From the NCBI GenBank assembly GCA_003819815.1, contig RPQJ01000023.1, forward strand, positions 1 through 37,923: a stretch of DNA of 37,923 bases. Direction: 5' to 3'. A program made the position numbers and the translations under genes. This document shows, piece after piece, positions 27,426-35,813 of the stretch. This DNA comes from Lysobacterales bacterium (GTDB lineage: Bacteria > Pseudomonadota > Gammaproteobacteria > Steroidobacterales > Steroidobacteraceae). How positions within the stretch are numbered: position 1 is the stretch's first letter; each line of letters opens with the position of its first letter. Below the pieces are notes generated by a model. It was given only the letters and a program-made list of their open reading frames with translations. It was not told where the DNA came from and did not search any database.

Positions 27426-27668
27426 GTGCGGGAGTGCTCCGTCGGGGGGAGGGATGAGAACGGCCGGCCGCCCCCGGCGGCCATGGCTCCGCAATTCTAG
27501 CCGCCTCCGTGAGCAGCGAGACATCCGGGGCGCCACGAAGCGGTGTCAGCGGCATGACGACGCTGCGGCTGCTTTTTTTGCAGTGCAGCGGCGCAGACCG
27601 GACGGACACGCACGGTTCGTCGAGGCATGCTAGGTTCACGCCTCGCATCACTCGATACGGAAGAACCA

Positions 27669-28265
27669 ATGAACCCCTCGGACATCCTGCAGCAGGCTGG
27701 AGGCCTGCAGTCGATCGCACGTGAGTTCGGCCTGAGCGAGCAGCAGGTCGCTGCGGGAGCGGAAGCGCTGCTTCCCGCCCTGCTGGGCGGCTTCAAGCGG
27801 CAGGCCGTCGCCCAGTCCTCCGGGCTCGAAGGGCTGCTCGGCATGCTGGGTGGGCTCGGCGGCGGCGGACTGCTCGACGACGTGCTGAGTCCCGAGCCCA
27901 CCAACGTCGCGCGCGGCAACGACGTGCTCGGCCAGGTCTTCGGTACACGGGACGTGAGCCGTACGGTGGCTCAGAGCGCCGCCACGCGCTCCGGCCTCGA
28001 CCCCGCGCTGCTCAAGAAGCTGCTGCCGGTCTTCGCGATGCTCGTGGCAGGCTATCTTGCGAAACAGGGCCGCGGCGGCACGCTGCCGCGCACCGCGCCA
28101 GGCGGCTCGCCCGGTTTTCCGGGCAGCGATCCCGGTGCCGGTCGTGCCGCGCCGCCTGCGGGTGCCGGCGGCGGCCTCGGCGGCCTCGCGTCGATGCTCG
28201 ACCTCGACCGCGACGGCAATCCGCTCGACGACCTGCTCGGGCTCGCGGGCAAGTTTCTTCGTTGA
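27669..28265 (+). CDS. DUF937 domain protein
   Basis: The 198-residue product starts MNPSDILQQAGGLQSIAREF, the conserved DUF937 opening. Residues 1-60 and 95-140 are helical and share LP-A-LLGG / LKKLLPV-FAMLVAGYL type strings of the family; the C-terminus is a Gly/Pro/Ala-rich linker and a short MLDLDRDGNPLDDLLGLAGK that looks like a dockerin-like or EF-hand-like acidic loop (DRDGNPLDD). GGAAGA precedes the ATG. No signal peptide is seen. Function of DUF937 proteins is not established. It is followed 27 nt later by the GlsB/YeaQ-type gene, likely one transcript. Confidence 0.8.
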   Translation: MNPSDILQQAGGLQSIAREFGLSEQQVAAGAEALLPALLGGFKRQAVAQSSGLEGLLGMLGGLGGGGLLDDVLSPEPTNVARGNDVLGQVFGTRDVSRTVAQSAATRSGLDPALLKKLLPVFAMLVAGYLAKQGRGGTLPRTAPGGSPGFPGSDPGAGRAAPPAGAGGGLGGLASMLDLDRDGNPLDDLLGLAGKFLR

Positions 28266-28292
28266 CCAAGGCAGGCTGAAAGGGAGAACCAC

Positions 28293-28547
28293 ATGGGCCT
28301 GATCGTCTCGTTGATCGTCGGCGGCATCGTCGGCTGGCTCGCCAGCATCATCATGAAGACCAACGCGCAGATGGGCATGATCGCCAACGTGCTGGTCGGC
28401 GTCGCCGGATCCGCACTCGGCTACTGGCTGGCAGGCGCGCTGGGCATCGCGCCCGCAGGCGGCATCATGCGGTTCGTCGTCGGCATCGTCGGCGCCGTGC
28501 TGCTCATCTTCATCCTGCGCGCGCTCGGCATCTTCAAGAAGGGCTGA
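28293..28547 (+). CDS. GlsB/YeaQ/YmgE family stress membrane protein
   Basis: This 84-residue protein has three predicted membrane helices (about 2-20, 29-50, 57-78) separated by short Gly-rich turns. GWLASIIMK, VLVGVAGSALGYWL and the ending GIFKKG are typical of the small transglycosylase-associated/GlsB family, often induced by stress. AAGGGAG lies upstream of the ATG. Its molecular role is unknown. The neighbouring hisN-type gene converges 12 nt away. Confidence 0.88.
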   Translation: MGLIVSLIVGGIVGWLASIIMKTNAQMGMIANVLVGVAGSALGYWLAGALGIAPAGGIMRFVVGIVGAVLLIFILRALGIFKKG

Positions 28548-28559
28548 GTCGGGCTGGCG

Positions 28560-29354
28560 CTACCCGTTCAGGACGGCGAGCGCCTCCGCGTGCAGTGCGG
28601 CGTTGGCGGCTGCCACGACGGTGCCGCCGCCGAGCGGCGTGCGGCCTTCGAGGTCGGTTACGACGCCGCCCGCGCCCTCGATGATCGGCACCAGCGGCAG
28701 GATGTCGTAGGGCTGCAGGCCGCTGTCGACCATCAGGTCGATGCCGCCGTGCGCGACGAGCGCGAACGCGTAGCAGTCGCCGCCCCAGCGCTGCAGCCGG
28801 CATCGCGAAGTGAGCGCCTCGTACCGTTCCCGCAGCATCGGGTCGCTGAACATCAGCGGATGCGTGCTGTAGAGCACCGCGTCCGCGAGACTCGCGTCCG
28901 CACGCGTCCGCAGCGCGGTCTCGCGGTCGCCCTGCCGGAACCTCGCCCCCGACCCGGTCGCCGCGTACCAGGTCTCTCCCGTGTAGGGCTGGTGCATGAT
29001 CCCGACGACGGGCCGCGCATCGACGACGAGCCCGAGCAGGATGCCCCAGGTCGGCATGCCGCTGATGAACGCCCGCGTGCCGTCGATCGGGTCGATGATC
29101 CAGTACGTCGGGCCTTCCCCCTCGGTACCGTGCTCCTCTCCGACGATCCGGTGGCCCGGGTAGGCTGTGCGCAGGCGCTCGCGGATCAGCGACTCGATTC
29201 CGCGATCGGCCTCGGTCACGGGGTCGTAGTGCCCGCCGGAGCGTTTGTCGGTGATGGCGATCGGCTGGCGGAAATGCCTCAGCGCGATCGGCCCGGCCTC
29301 GAGGACCGCGCCGAGTGCGGTGTCCAGGAATCCGCGGGTATCGATGGCGTCCAT
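28560..29354 (-). CDS. hisN: Inositol-monophosphatase family phosphatase, probably histidinol-phosphatase
   Basis: The 264-residue protein carries the lithium-sensitive phosphatase motifs: VGEEHG (about 71-76), metal-binding DPIDGTRAF (88-96), and GGDCYAFALVAHGGIDLMVD followed by QPYDILPLVPIIEGAGG. The GGDCYAFALVA and LQPYDI(L)PLVPI strings are those of HisN-type histidinol-phosphate phosphatases rather than SuhB. It should remove phosphate from L-histidinol phosphate in histidine synthesis, using Mg2+. The ATG at 29354 gives the usual length; the binding site is weak. No other his genes are nearby, which is normal for hisN. 3'-phosphoadenosine nucleotidase is the alternative. Confidence 0.82.
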   Translation of the reverse strand: MDAIDTRGFLDTALGAVLEAGPIALRHFRQPIAITDKRSGGHYDPVTEADRGIESLIRERLRTAYPGHRIVGEEHGTEGEGPTYWIIDPIDGTRAFISGMPTWGILLGLVVDARPVVGIMHQPYTGETWYAATGSGARFRQGDRETALRTRADASLADAVLYSTHPLMFSDPMLRERYEALTSRCRLQRWGGDCYAFALVAHGGIDLMVDSGLQPYDILPLVPIIEGAGGVVTDLEGRTPLGGGTVVAAANAALHAEALAVLNG

Positions 29355-29506
29355 GCCGCCATCTTGACCAAAATCACCCGGCGAGGCACGCGCGAAAACC
29401 GTCGCTGGCGCCCCCGGACGTGCCCATGCAGAATCCACCGAACAAGGGCTGCGGCGGTCCTCGGGGTTCCGGGAACCCGACCGCGTCCCGACTCGGGGGA
29501 TTCTTC

Positions 29507-30985
29507 ATGCGCGGACCGTTGTCTTGCCTGGTCGTCGCGGCCGTGCTCCTGCTCGCGCCTATCCCCGCCCCCGCGGCGCGCGAAGCGGATGCGCCCGCAG
29601 CGGTCCCCGACTGGCTTGCTCCGAAGATCTCCGGGCTCACGGCCGAGCAGCGCGACTTCCTGCTGTCGAAGGACGCGGAGCGCTTCGCCGGCACGCGCGA
29701 GAGACTGCACCAGCGGCTCCGCAACAAGTCGCCCGAGGAGATCGCGGCCTACGTCGAAGGGATGATGACCGTCACGAAGGCCGCGGCCTTCGACCCGGCG
29801 CGGGACATGGCCGCGATACCGCTCAACACGGCCTCCTCCGAGTTCAATGCGTGGAAGGTGCCGCGGCCGGCCGTGCTGAATCCGAAACGCGAGCCGGGCC
29901 CCTTCGCCCTCGGCTACTACGCCAACCGCCGCGCCGGCATACGCACGTTCGCCGACGCGCCGGTCGCGATCTACCCGGAAGACCTGGTGGCCGGCAACGT
30001 GGACGTCGCGATCGTCGGCGCGCCGCTCGACATGGGGTCGTACATGCGCGGCGCGCGCTTCGGCCCGCAGGCGATGCGCAACGAGTACGGCGCGGGCGGC
30101 GTCGACATGAACACGTTGGTCGATCCGTCCAAGGTGCTCAACATCGTGGACTATGGCGACATCGCGGTCGACAACATGAGCACCGAGCGGACGGTGCACC
30201 ACGTCCGCGAGCGCGTCGCCGAGATCGCCCGCACCGGCGCGCTGCCCTTCGTCATCGGCGGCGACCACAGCCTCGAGTACCCGAACATCGCGGGACTCGC
30301 CGACGTGCACGGCAAGGGCAGCTTCAGCGTCATCCACTTCGACGCCCACTACGACGCGGGCAGCGACCAGCCCCACTTCATCACGCACGGCCAGCCGGTG
30401 TATCGCGTCGTCAAGGAAGGCCACGTGCCCGGGCGGAACTTCATCCAGGTCGGCCTGCGCGGCCCGTGGCCGGGACCGGGCGGCTTCGAGTGGATGCGCA
30501 ACAACGGCATGCGCTACCACACGATGGCCGAGATCGAGAAGCGCGGCTGGGACGAGACGATGAAGCGCGTGCTCGCGGAGGCGCGCGAAGGCGGCCGCAA
30601 GCTCTACATCTCGTTCGACGTCGACGTGCTCGACCCGGCGTTCATGCCGGGCACCGGCACGCCCGTGCCGGGCGGACTCACGATGCGCGAGGCGATGCCG
30701 CTCGTGCGGAGGCTGTGCGCCGAGAACGGCGTCGTCGGTTTCGAGATCGTCGAACTCGCGCCGATGATCGACGCGAGCTACCGCTCGGCGTTGAACGCCA
30801 ACTTCGTCCTGCACGCGTGCCTCACGGGCGTCGCGATGCGCAAGCAGGGCATCACGGAAGCAGGATTCCTCTCCGAGCTCACGACCGGGCACCAGCAGCC
30901 GGAAGCCGGACGCGCCGGCGAGCGTGCGGGCAAGGTCGAGCAGGTCGAGGCGGCGTACGGCACCGGCCGGCGATCCGGTGACTGA
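29507..30985 (+). CDS. Exported agmatinase/arginase-family ureohydrolase
   Basis: The 492-residue protein has a signal peptide (SCLVVAAVLLLAPIPAPAA), which is unusual because most ureohydrolases are cytoplasmic. The di-manganese ligands are complete: H254 in GGDHSLEYP, D279/H281/D283 in DAHYDAG, and D371/D373 in SFDVDVLDPAFMPGTGTPVP. Residues 30-165 are an added helical N-terminal part absent from plain agmatinases. GVGGGA-like spacing (GGGGGA) precedes the ATG at 29507. The family cleaves guanidino groups (agmatine, arginine, guanidinobutyrate and others) to urea; which substrate is not clear. The stop overlaps the next start (GTGACTGA). Confidence 0.85.
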   Translation: MRGPLSCLVVAAVLLLAPIPAPAAREADAPAAVPDWLAPKISGLTAEQRDFLLSKDAERFAGTRERLHQRLRNKSPEEIAAYVEGMMTVTKAAAFDPARDMAAIPLNTASSEFNAWKVPRPAVLNPKREPGPFALGYYANRRAGIRTFADAPVAIYPEDLVAGNVDVAIVGAPLDMGSYMRGARFGPQAMRNEYGAGGVDMNTLVDPSKVLNIVDYGDIAVDNMSTERTVHHVRERVAEIARTGALPFVIGGDHSLEYPNIAGLADVHGKGSFSVIHFDAHYDAGSDQPHFITHGQPVYRVVKEGHVPGRNFIQVGLRGPWPGPGGFEWMRNNGMRYHTMAEIEKRGWDETMKRVLAEAREGGRKLYISFDVDVLDPAFMPGTGTPVPGGLTMREAMPLVRRLCAENGVVGFEIVELAPMIDASYRSALNANFVLHACLTGVAMRKQGITEAGFLSELTTGHQQPEAGRAGERAGKVEQVEAAYGTGRRSGD

Positions 30986-31823
30986 CGGCCAGACGCTCGC
31001 ATCGACGCACGCCGCAGGGCGATCGGGGCGCTGCGCAAGACTGCTGCGCGAACCGCTGTTCGTCTTCCTGCTCGCGGGCACCGCGCTCTTTGCAGCCCAC
31101 GCGTGGGTGGAGCAACGCGCCCGTCCGGCCGTCACGCTGTCCGCCGAGACGCGCGCGCGCCTCGTCGCCGAGTTCGAGTCGGTCGTCGGCCGGCAGGCCA
31201 GCGAGGCCGAGCGGATCCGCCTCGAGCGGGACTACCTTGCCGAGGAGCTTCTCGCGCGCGAGGCGATCGAGAACGACGTGCACCTGACCGACCCGGGCGT
31301 GCGGGCCCGTCTCGTCGAAGCCGTGCGGCGACGCATTGCCGTGGAGGTGCCCGAGCCCACCGACGAGGACGTCGTCAACCACTACGCGGAGCACCTCGAT
31401 CTCTACCGCTCCGAATCCACGGTCGACTTTGCGCAGGTGTATTTCCGCGATACGCCCCCGCCCGAGGTGCTCGAACGCCTGCAGGCCGGCGAGCCAGTCC
31501 GCGGCGACGAAGCAGCGCAGGGCACGGTCTTTCCGGACTACGGCGAGAGCATGATCCGGGGCCTGTTCGGCGAGGCGTTCCTCGCGGCCCTGCAGGCGGC
31601 GCCGCTCGACGCGTGGAGCGGACCGTACGAATCACCGAGCGGCTGGCACTACCTGCGCCCCACCGCGAGACGACCGGGTGTCCTGCTGGCATTCGACGAG
31701 GTGCGCGACCAGGTCGCGGACGACTACACCGCCGCAGCCATCGAGCAGGCCGTCGATGCCCACGTCGCCGGCCTGCACGAACGATACGAAGTACAGGTCG
31801 AAGACGGCAGTCCGACGCCGTGA
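30978..31823 (+). CDS. Membrane-anchored PpiC-type peptidyl-prolyl isomerase
   Basis: The 281-residue protein has a single membrane helix (about 28-44, EPLFVFLLAGTALFAAHAW) near its N-terminus and a periplasmic remainder. About 135-250 is a parvulin-like region (ESTVDFAQVYFRD, FGEAFLAALQAAPLDAWSGP, SPSGWHYLRPTARRPG), as in SurA/PpiD relatives, although the catalytic cleft appears reduced. Upstream helical part ARLVAEFESVVGRQASEAER is typical of exported PPIase-like proteins next to HupE/UreJ genes. The GTG start overlaps the ureohydrolase stop by 8 nt, and its own stop overlaps the next start (GTGA). It may help fold the co-exported ureohydrolase, which is inference. Confidence 0.75.
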   Translation: MTDGQTLASTHAAGRSGRCARLLREPLFVFLLAGTALFAAHAWVEQRARPAVTLSAETRARLVAEFESVVGRQASEAERIRLERDYLAEELLAREAIENDVHLTDPGVRARLVEAVRRRIAVEVPEPTDEDVVNHYAEHLDLYRSESTVDFAQVYFRDTPPPEVLERLQAGEPVRGDEAAQGTVFPDYGESMIRGLFGEAFLAALQAAPLDAWSGPYESPSGWHYLRPTARRPGVLLAFDEVRDQVADDYTAAAIEQAVDAHVAGLHERYEVQVEDGSPTP

Positions 31824-32308
31824 ACGGCAGCCTGCCTGCGATCGACTCGCTGATCGAGCGGCTGCGACTCCTGCCGCATCCGGAGGGGGGCTGGTACCGC
31901 GAGAGCTACCGTGCCGCCGCCCCGCCGGGCACCCGGGCGGCTTCGACGCTGATCTACTACCTGCTGCCGCAGGGCGCCGTCTCGCGACTGCACCGCATCG
32001 ACGCGGACGAAGGCTGGCACCTGTACCTCGGTGGACCGCTCGAGATCCACGAACTCGACGATCGTGACGTCGACGCCGCTCCCCGCGTGACCATCCTCGG
32101 CAGCGATCTCGCCGCCGGGCACCATCCCCAGCACGTGGTGCCGGCGGGATGCTGGTTCGGCGCCGCGGTCGCACCGGGCGCGCCGTACGCACTGGTGGGC
32201 TGCAGCGTCGCGCCAGCGTTCGAGTTCGGCGGCTTCGAACTCGGTGACCGCAGGATGCTGCTGGAGCGGTTTCCGCGCGCTCGCGACGTGATCCTGCGGC
32301 TGACCTGA
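31820..32308 (+). CDS. Cupin domain protein (DUF985)
   Basis: The 162-residue protein has the DUF985 cupin pattern: LRLLPHPEGGWYRESYRA, TLIYYLLPQGAVSRLHRID, DEGWHLYLGGPLEIHEL, and VVPAGCWFGAAV followed by LVGCSVAPAFEFGGFEL. Cupins of this type form a small beta barrel, possibly binding a metal through the His residues; no reaction is assigned to the family as a whole. The GTG start overlaps the isomerase stop (GTGA at 31820-31823), so this is the third gene of a coupled trio. A short hairpin follows its stop. Confidence 0.85.
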   Translation: MNGSLPAIDSLIERLRLLPHPEGGWYRESYRAAAPPGTRAASTLIYYLLPQGAVSRLHRIDADEGWHLYLGGPLEIHELDDRDVDAAPRVTILGSDLAAGHHPQHVVPAGCWFGAAVAPGAPYALVGCSVAPAFEFGGFELGDRRMLLERFPRARDVILRLT

Positions 32309-32338
32309 TGCGCGAGAACCGCGCAGCGGCGGCGCATC
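32307..32338. terminator. Small hairpin spanning two convergent stop codons
   Basis: GATGCGC (32307-32313) pairs with GCGCATC (32332-32338) over an 18-nt loop, and inside it TGCGCG and CGCGCA can also pair. The arms touch both the cupin stop and the stop of the converging glutathione S-transferase gene. There is no U-tract, so termination strength is doubtful. Confidence 0.3.
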
Positions 32339-33011
32339 AGGCGCGCGCCGCGGCGAGCCTCGCCTGCATCGTCGCGATGAACGTCGGCAGCCCGGCGTCG
32401 CGACGCGCCGCGATCGCCCGGTAATGGGCATTCTCCGTGAGGCGCTGCATCAGCGCCGCTGCGGCCGGCAGCCGGGCGAGGTGATCGATACCGAAGAGCT
32501 GCTTCGACACGGTGTTCGCGAGGTCGGCAGAGTAGGCGAACACGACGTCGGCCAGGGTGAACTCCGCGCCCGCGAGCCACGGCGCGAACCGCCCGTGGCG
32601 TCCGAGAGTCGCGAAGCCGAGGTTCAGCTCATCGGCCGCTTTCGCTTTGATCGGGTCCGGCAGCTTGCCGCCGAAGAATGCCTCGGCGAAACACGACCTC
32701 GCCGGCAGCTCGACGTAGAGTTCCAGTTCCTTCATCAGCGAGCGGACGTACGCGCGTTCGTACGGGTCGCGCGGCAGCAGCGCCCTGCCCTCGCCCCGCT
32801 CCTCCAGATAGTCGAGGATCGCGTCCGTCTCGTTGATCGTGCCCTGCGGCGTCGCGAGGAACGGCACCTTGCCCCGCGGGCTCTTCCCGAGGAACGCCTC
32901 GCTCTGGTCGGGAATCGTGAGGACGTACTCGTACGGCAGGCCTTTCTCGAGCAGCGCGAACTCGACCATGTTCGTGTAGTTGCTGACCGGGAAACCGTGG
33001 AGCTTGAGCAT
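32337..33011 (-). CDS. Glutathione S-transferase family protein
   Basis: The 224-residue protein has a thioredoxin-like N-domain (MLKLHGFPVSNYTNMVEFAL; SPRGKVPFLATPQGTINETD, with the cis-Pro VPFL and the ETD glutathione-gamma-glutamyl site) and an all-helical C-domain (about 88-215) with the N-capping FTLADVVFAY. Ser10 or Tyr12 could be the activating residue. Cytosolic GSTs conjugate or reduce electrophiles with glutathione. GAGG lies 9 nt before the ATG. It diverges from the histidine kinase gene. Confidence 0.88.
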   Translation of the reverse strand: MLKLHGFPVSNYTNMVEFALLEKGLPYEYVLTIPDQSEAFLGKSPRGKVPFLATPQGTINETDAILDYLEERGEGRALLPRDPYERAYVRSLMKELELYVELPARSCFAEAFFGGKLPDPIKAKAADELNLGFATLGRHGRFAPWLAGAEFTLADVVFAYSADLANTVSKQLFGIDHLARLPAAAALMQRLTENAHYRAIAARRDAGLPTFIATMQARLAAARA

Positions 33012-33301
33012 CGGGCGACCTCGGGGGACTCGGTGGATGGGGCGCGAACAGTATCCGAGCAATTCATCACCGATCGACGACGGCGTCAAACCCAACCGCG
33101 TGGCGCTCGCCGAAGGGGGCAGCCCGGCCGGATCGGGTTCCTCGTGCGGACGGCGCTTCGGGTCGACGACGCTCGTGACCCGTCGTCCGGCCCAGCGTGA
33201 ACTGCCCGGGCCGGACCGACCAGTAGCTGTACACTGAGGTTGCTGGCTCCAAACTTCGGGAGCCACGAAGAGCCCTCGACGGGATCTGTGGCGCTAAGCG
33301 C
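33012..33301. promoter_or_regulatory. Divergent intergenic region between GST and histidine kinase genes
   Basis: This 290-nt stretch has no credible gene. TACACT (33230-33235, in GCTGTACACTGAGG) is a fair -10 hexamer for the kinase, with no clear -35. Downstream, TGGCTCC (33244-33250) pairs with GGAGCCA (33259-33265) over an 8-nt loop in the putative kinase leader. The same GTACACT string occurs before prpE. Confidence 0.3.
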
Positions 33302-34450
33302 ATGCGACTCCAGACCTTCATCCTCCGGGAAATGGGCGCCATCCTGGCTCACTGGGAGCGGTTCGCCGCTACCCTGACGCCCGCAGCGTCGCACATGAAT
33401 TCGCTCGAACTGCGGGACCACGCGCAGCAGATCCTGGAAGCGATCGCCCATGACCTCGCGACACCTCAGAATGAGGAAGAACAGTCCGCCAAGTCGCGCG
33501 GCCTCGCGCCGGTGCCTTTCCCAGCCCGCGAGACGGCCGCACAGACACACGCCGTTCTGCGGGCGAACGATGGTTTCGACATCAAGCAACTGGCCTCGGA
33601 GTACCGCGCGCTGAGGGCGAGCGTGCTGAGCCTCTGGCTCAGCGCTTCGGATCGCCCGGAAGATCCGCTCGAGGACATGATTCGCTTCAACGAGGCGATC
33701 GACCAGGCGCTCGCGGAATCGATCAGCCACTTCCACTCGCAAGTAGAGCAGGCGCGCAACCTGCTGTTCGGCATGCTCGGCCACGACATGCGCAGCCCAC
33801 TGCAGACCATCCAGATGACCGCGCATTACCTTGCGCGGCTGAACGCCGGCGAGCCGATCGACGCGGCAGCTCGCCGGCTCATGGACAGCGGCGCCCGCAT
33901 GCGTCGACTGCTCGACGACCTGGTCGATTTCAACCGGACCAAGCTGGGACTCGGGGTTTCGGTGGACGTCTCGGACGTGTCGCTCGCCACCCTGTGCGAG
34001 CGGGAGCTCGAGCAGATCCGGGCCGCTTACCCCGGGGTCGACCTGACGCTACGGGTGAGCGGCGACTGCACGGGGCAGTGGGACGGCAAACGGCTGCAGC
34101 AGATGCTGTGCAACCTGGTCGTCAACGCGATCACTCACGGCGCCGTGGGCCCCGTGCAGGTGGACGTGGCCGGCACGGACGAAAGCGTGCGTCTGGCCGT
34201 GCGAAATCAAGGCGCCCCGGCGGATACGTCGACCTTGCGGCGGCTTTTCTCGCCGCTGCACCGGGGGCCTGGACGGGACCGCCAGGACGGGCTCGGGCTC
34301 GGGCTCTACATCGTCGAGCAGATCGCCCAGGCGCACGGCGGCACCGTCGACGCCGTGGCGACCGGCAGCGAGACCGTGTTCACAGTGGAGTTGCCGAAGC
34401 GAAACATGGAGCGCTCAGGGCTCGATCAGGACCAGCTGCGCCCGCAATGA
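33302..34450 (+). CDS. Soluble sensor histidine kinase with RsbRD-like N-terminal domain
   Basis: The 382-residue protein has no membrane helix. Residues 5-115 resemble the RsbRD/RsbU-type helical domain (HWERFAATLTPAAS, LELRDHAQQILEAIAHDL). The dimerisation/phosphoacceptor helix carries H161 in LGHDMRSPLQTI. The ATPase domain has N-box NLVVNAITHG (271-280), a G1 box VRNQGAP where Asn replaces the usual Asp, and G2 DGLGLGLYIVEQIA (329-342). It probably autophosphorylates in response to a cytoplasmic signal and passes phosphate to a regulator encoded elsewhere, as no response regulator is adjacent. The ATG at 33302 lacks a strong binding site. Its 3' end overlaps the next gene on the opposite strand by 36 nt. 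Confidence 0.87.
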   Translation: MRLQTFILREMGAILAHWERFAATLTPAASHMNSLELRDHAQQILEAIAHDLATPQNEEEQSAKSRGLAPVPFPARETAAQTHAVLRANDGFDIKQLASEYRALRASVLSLWLSASDRPEDPLEDMIRFNEAIDQALAESISHFHSQVEQARNLLFGMLGHDMRSPLQTIQMTAHYLARLNAGEPIDAAARRLMDSGARMRRLLDDLVDFNRTKLGLGVSVDVSDVSLATLCERELEQIRAAYPGVDLTLRVSGDCTGQWDGKRLQQMLCNLVVNAITHGAVGPVQVDVAGTDESVRLAVRNQGAPADTSTLRRLFSPLHRGPGRDRQDGLGLGLYIVEQIAQAHGGTVDAVATGSETVFTVELPKRNMERSGLDQDQLRPQ

Positions 34451-34900
34451 CCGGTCGTCGTGCTTCGACGTCGGAAAGTCGAAGCTGCCGTAGCCGGCCT
34501 TGATTATCTCGTCGATCAGCCACCCGTTGCCCGAGTGGGGCTGCCCGGGCGTCCGGCGGATCATGAAGAACGCCGCACCCTTCTCGGGATCCTTGGGCAG
34601 GAACACGCCACAGTCCCACTTGTCGGCCCAGGCCGCATCGGGATTCTTCGGTGGAACGACGCTCATCTCGAGGCACTGGCTGCCGCCGATCAGATACACG
34701 GCCTTCGAGTCCTCGAACTTGACCACGTAGCTGCCCTCGAAGAGCGTGAAGGTGGCCGCTTTCTCCTTGAACACGTAGTCCTCGGCCAGCTCGTACGTGG
34801 CTCCGTCCTCGACTGGTTCGAGATACTTCGGGTAGACATGCTTGGCGACTGCGGCCGCAGAGAACGACGCCAACAGGAACACGACGACCGACCGATTCAT
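34415..34900 (-). CDS. Small exported protein of unknown function
   Basis: The 161-residue product has a signal peptide (MNRSVVVFLLASFSAAAVAK, cleavage probably after AVA). The mature part is rich in aromatic residues and Asp/Lys (YPKYLEPVEDGATYELAEDY, FTLFEGSYVVKFEDSKAVYL) with two cysteines (SQCLEM and WDCGVF) that could pair. It looks like a compact beta-rich periplasmic domain; I do not recognise the family. GGGGAAG upstream of the ATG supports the start. The last 36 nt overlap the histidine kinase gene tail to tail. Confidence 0.7.
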   Translation of the reverse strand: MNRSVVVFLLASFSAAAVAKHVYPKYLEPVEDGATYELAEDYVFKEKAATFTLFEGSYVVKFEDSKAVYLIGGSQCLEMSVVPPKNPDAAWADKWDCGVFLPKDPEKGAAFFMIRRTPGQPHSGNGWLIDEIIKAGYGSFDFPTSKHDDRSLRAQLVLIEP

Positions 34901-34979
34901 GACTTCCCCATGAGAGCCGGACCACGAAAGGGCCGGATTCCGTCGGCGCGAAGTCTACAACCGCCCACACAGGTGATCC

Positions 34980-35633
34980 ATGTCGCTCACGCTGTACGCG
35001 CATCCCTTCTCGTCCTATTGCCAGAAGGTGCTCGTCGCACTCTACGAGAACGAGGTGCCCTTCGAGTATCGGAAGGTCGACGACCCGCAGGCGATGGCGG
35101 AACTCAAGGCACGCTGGCCGTTTGCGCGCTTCCCGGTCCTCGTCGACGACGGACGCACGATCGTGGAGTCCACGATCATCATCGAGTACCTGATGCTCCG
35201 GCACGGCGGCCGGGTTCGCTGGCTGCCCGACGATCCCCTGGAGGCGCTCGAAGCTCGATTCCTGGACCGCTACTTCGACAACGACGTGATGACGGCCATG
35301 CAGCGGCCGGTACTTGCGGCGATCGCGGGAGATGCCGCCGCCACGGACGCCGCGCTGGCTCAAGCCGGACGGGCACTCGACCTGGCGTACGGCTGGCTCG
35401 AACAACGCCTGGAGGGGCGCACCTGGGCCACCGGCGCGACGCCGAGCCTGGCCGACTGTGCCGCGTCACCGTCGCTCTTTTATGCTGACTGGGTGCATCC
35501 CATCGCGCCTGCATTTCCCCGGGTGCGGGCTTACCGGTCGCGTCTTCTTGCCTGGCCCGCGTTCGCGAGAGCCGTCGACGAAGCGCGACCGTATCGGCCG
35601 CTGTTCCCCCTGGGGGCGCCGGATCGGGACTGA
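34980..35633 (+). CDS. Glutathione S-transferase family protein
   Basis: The 217-residue protein starts MSLTLYAHPFSSYCQKVLVA: S11/S12 with C14 is the active-site region of beta/zeta-like GSTs. FARFPVLVDDGRTIVESTII supplies the cis-Pro and the E-S glutathione site. The helical C-domain ends with PAFARAVDEARPYRPLFPLG. Probably a cytoplasmic detoxifying enzyme; substrate unknown. AGGTG lies near the ATG. It is distinct in sequence from the GST at 32337-33011, so the pair is not a recent duplication. Confidence 0.88.
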   Translation: MSLTLYAHPFSSYCQKVLVALYENEVPFEYRKVDDPQAMAELKARWPFARFPVLVDDGRTIVESTIIIEYLMLRHGGRVRWLPDDPLEALEARFLDRYFDNDVMTAMQRPVLAAIAGDAAATDAALAQAGRALDLAYGWLEQRLEGRTWATGATPSLADCAASPSLFYADWVHPIAPAFPRVRAYRSRLLAWPAFARAVDEARPYRPLFPLGAPDRD

Positions 35634-35746
35634 CGCTGGCTCGATCGGCGTGGCGCCAGGGGAGATGGGCGCCCGCACGCTCCGCAATGCTTTCCGCCGC
35701 CCCGTACCGGCGGGCTAGTACCGGCAGTGCGCATGATGTATGAACC

Positions 35747-35766
35747 CGCAGGTGGGAGCACCTGCG
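35747..35766. repeat. Perfect hairpin upstream of the DUF885 gene
   Basis: CGCAGGTG (35747-35754) and CACCTGCG (35759-35766) form an 8-bp stem with a GGAG loop, 47 nt before the chosen start. A direct repeat GTACCGGC occurs just upstream (35704-35711 and 35718-35725). The hairpin may be a terminator of the preceding GST transcript without U-tract, or a leader structure that hides the GGAG. Confidence 0.35.
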
Positions 35767-35813
35767 TGCGGCCTCCGTGTCGCACTGGCCCTCAACAACA
35801 ATGGAAACCGCCC

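Noticed and set aside
27560-27590. Run of seven T residues after a weak 5-bp stem, as a terminator
   Set aside because: It lies in the leader side of a plus-strand gene with no plus-strand gene just upstream to terminate, and the stem is short with a 9-nt loop.
32337-35633. The two GST genes as a recent tandem duplication
   Set aside because: Their sequences share only family motifs and lie on opposite strands with two genes between them.
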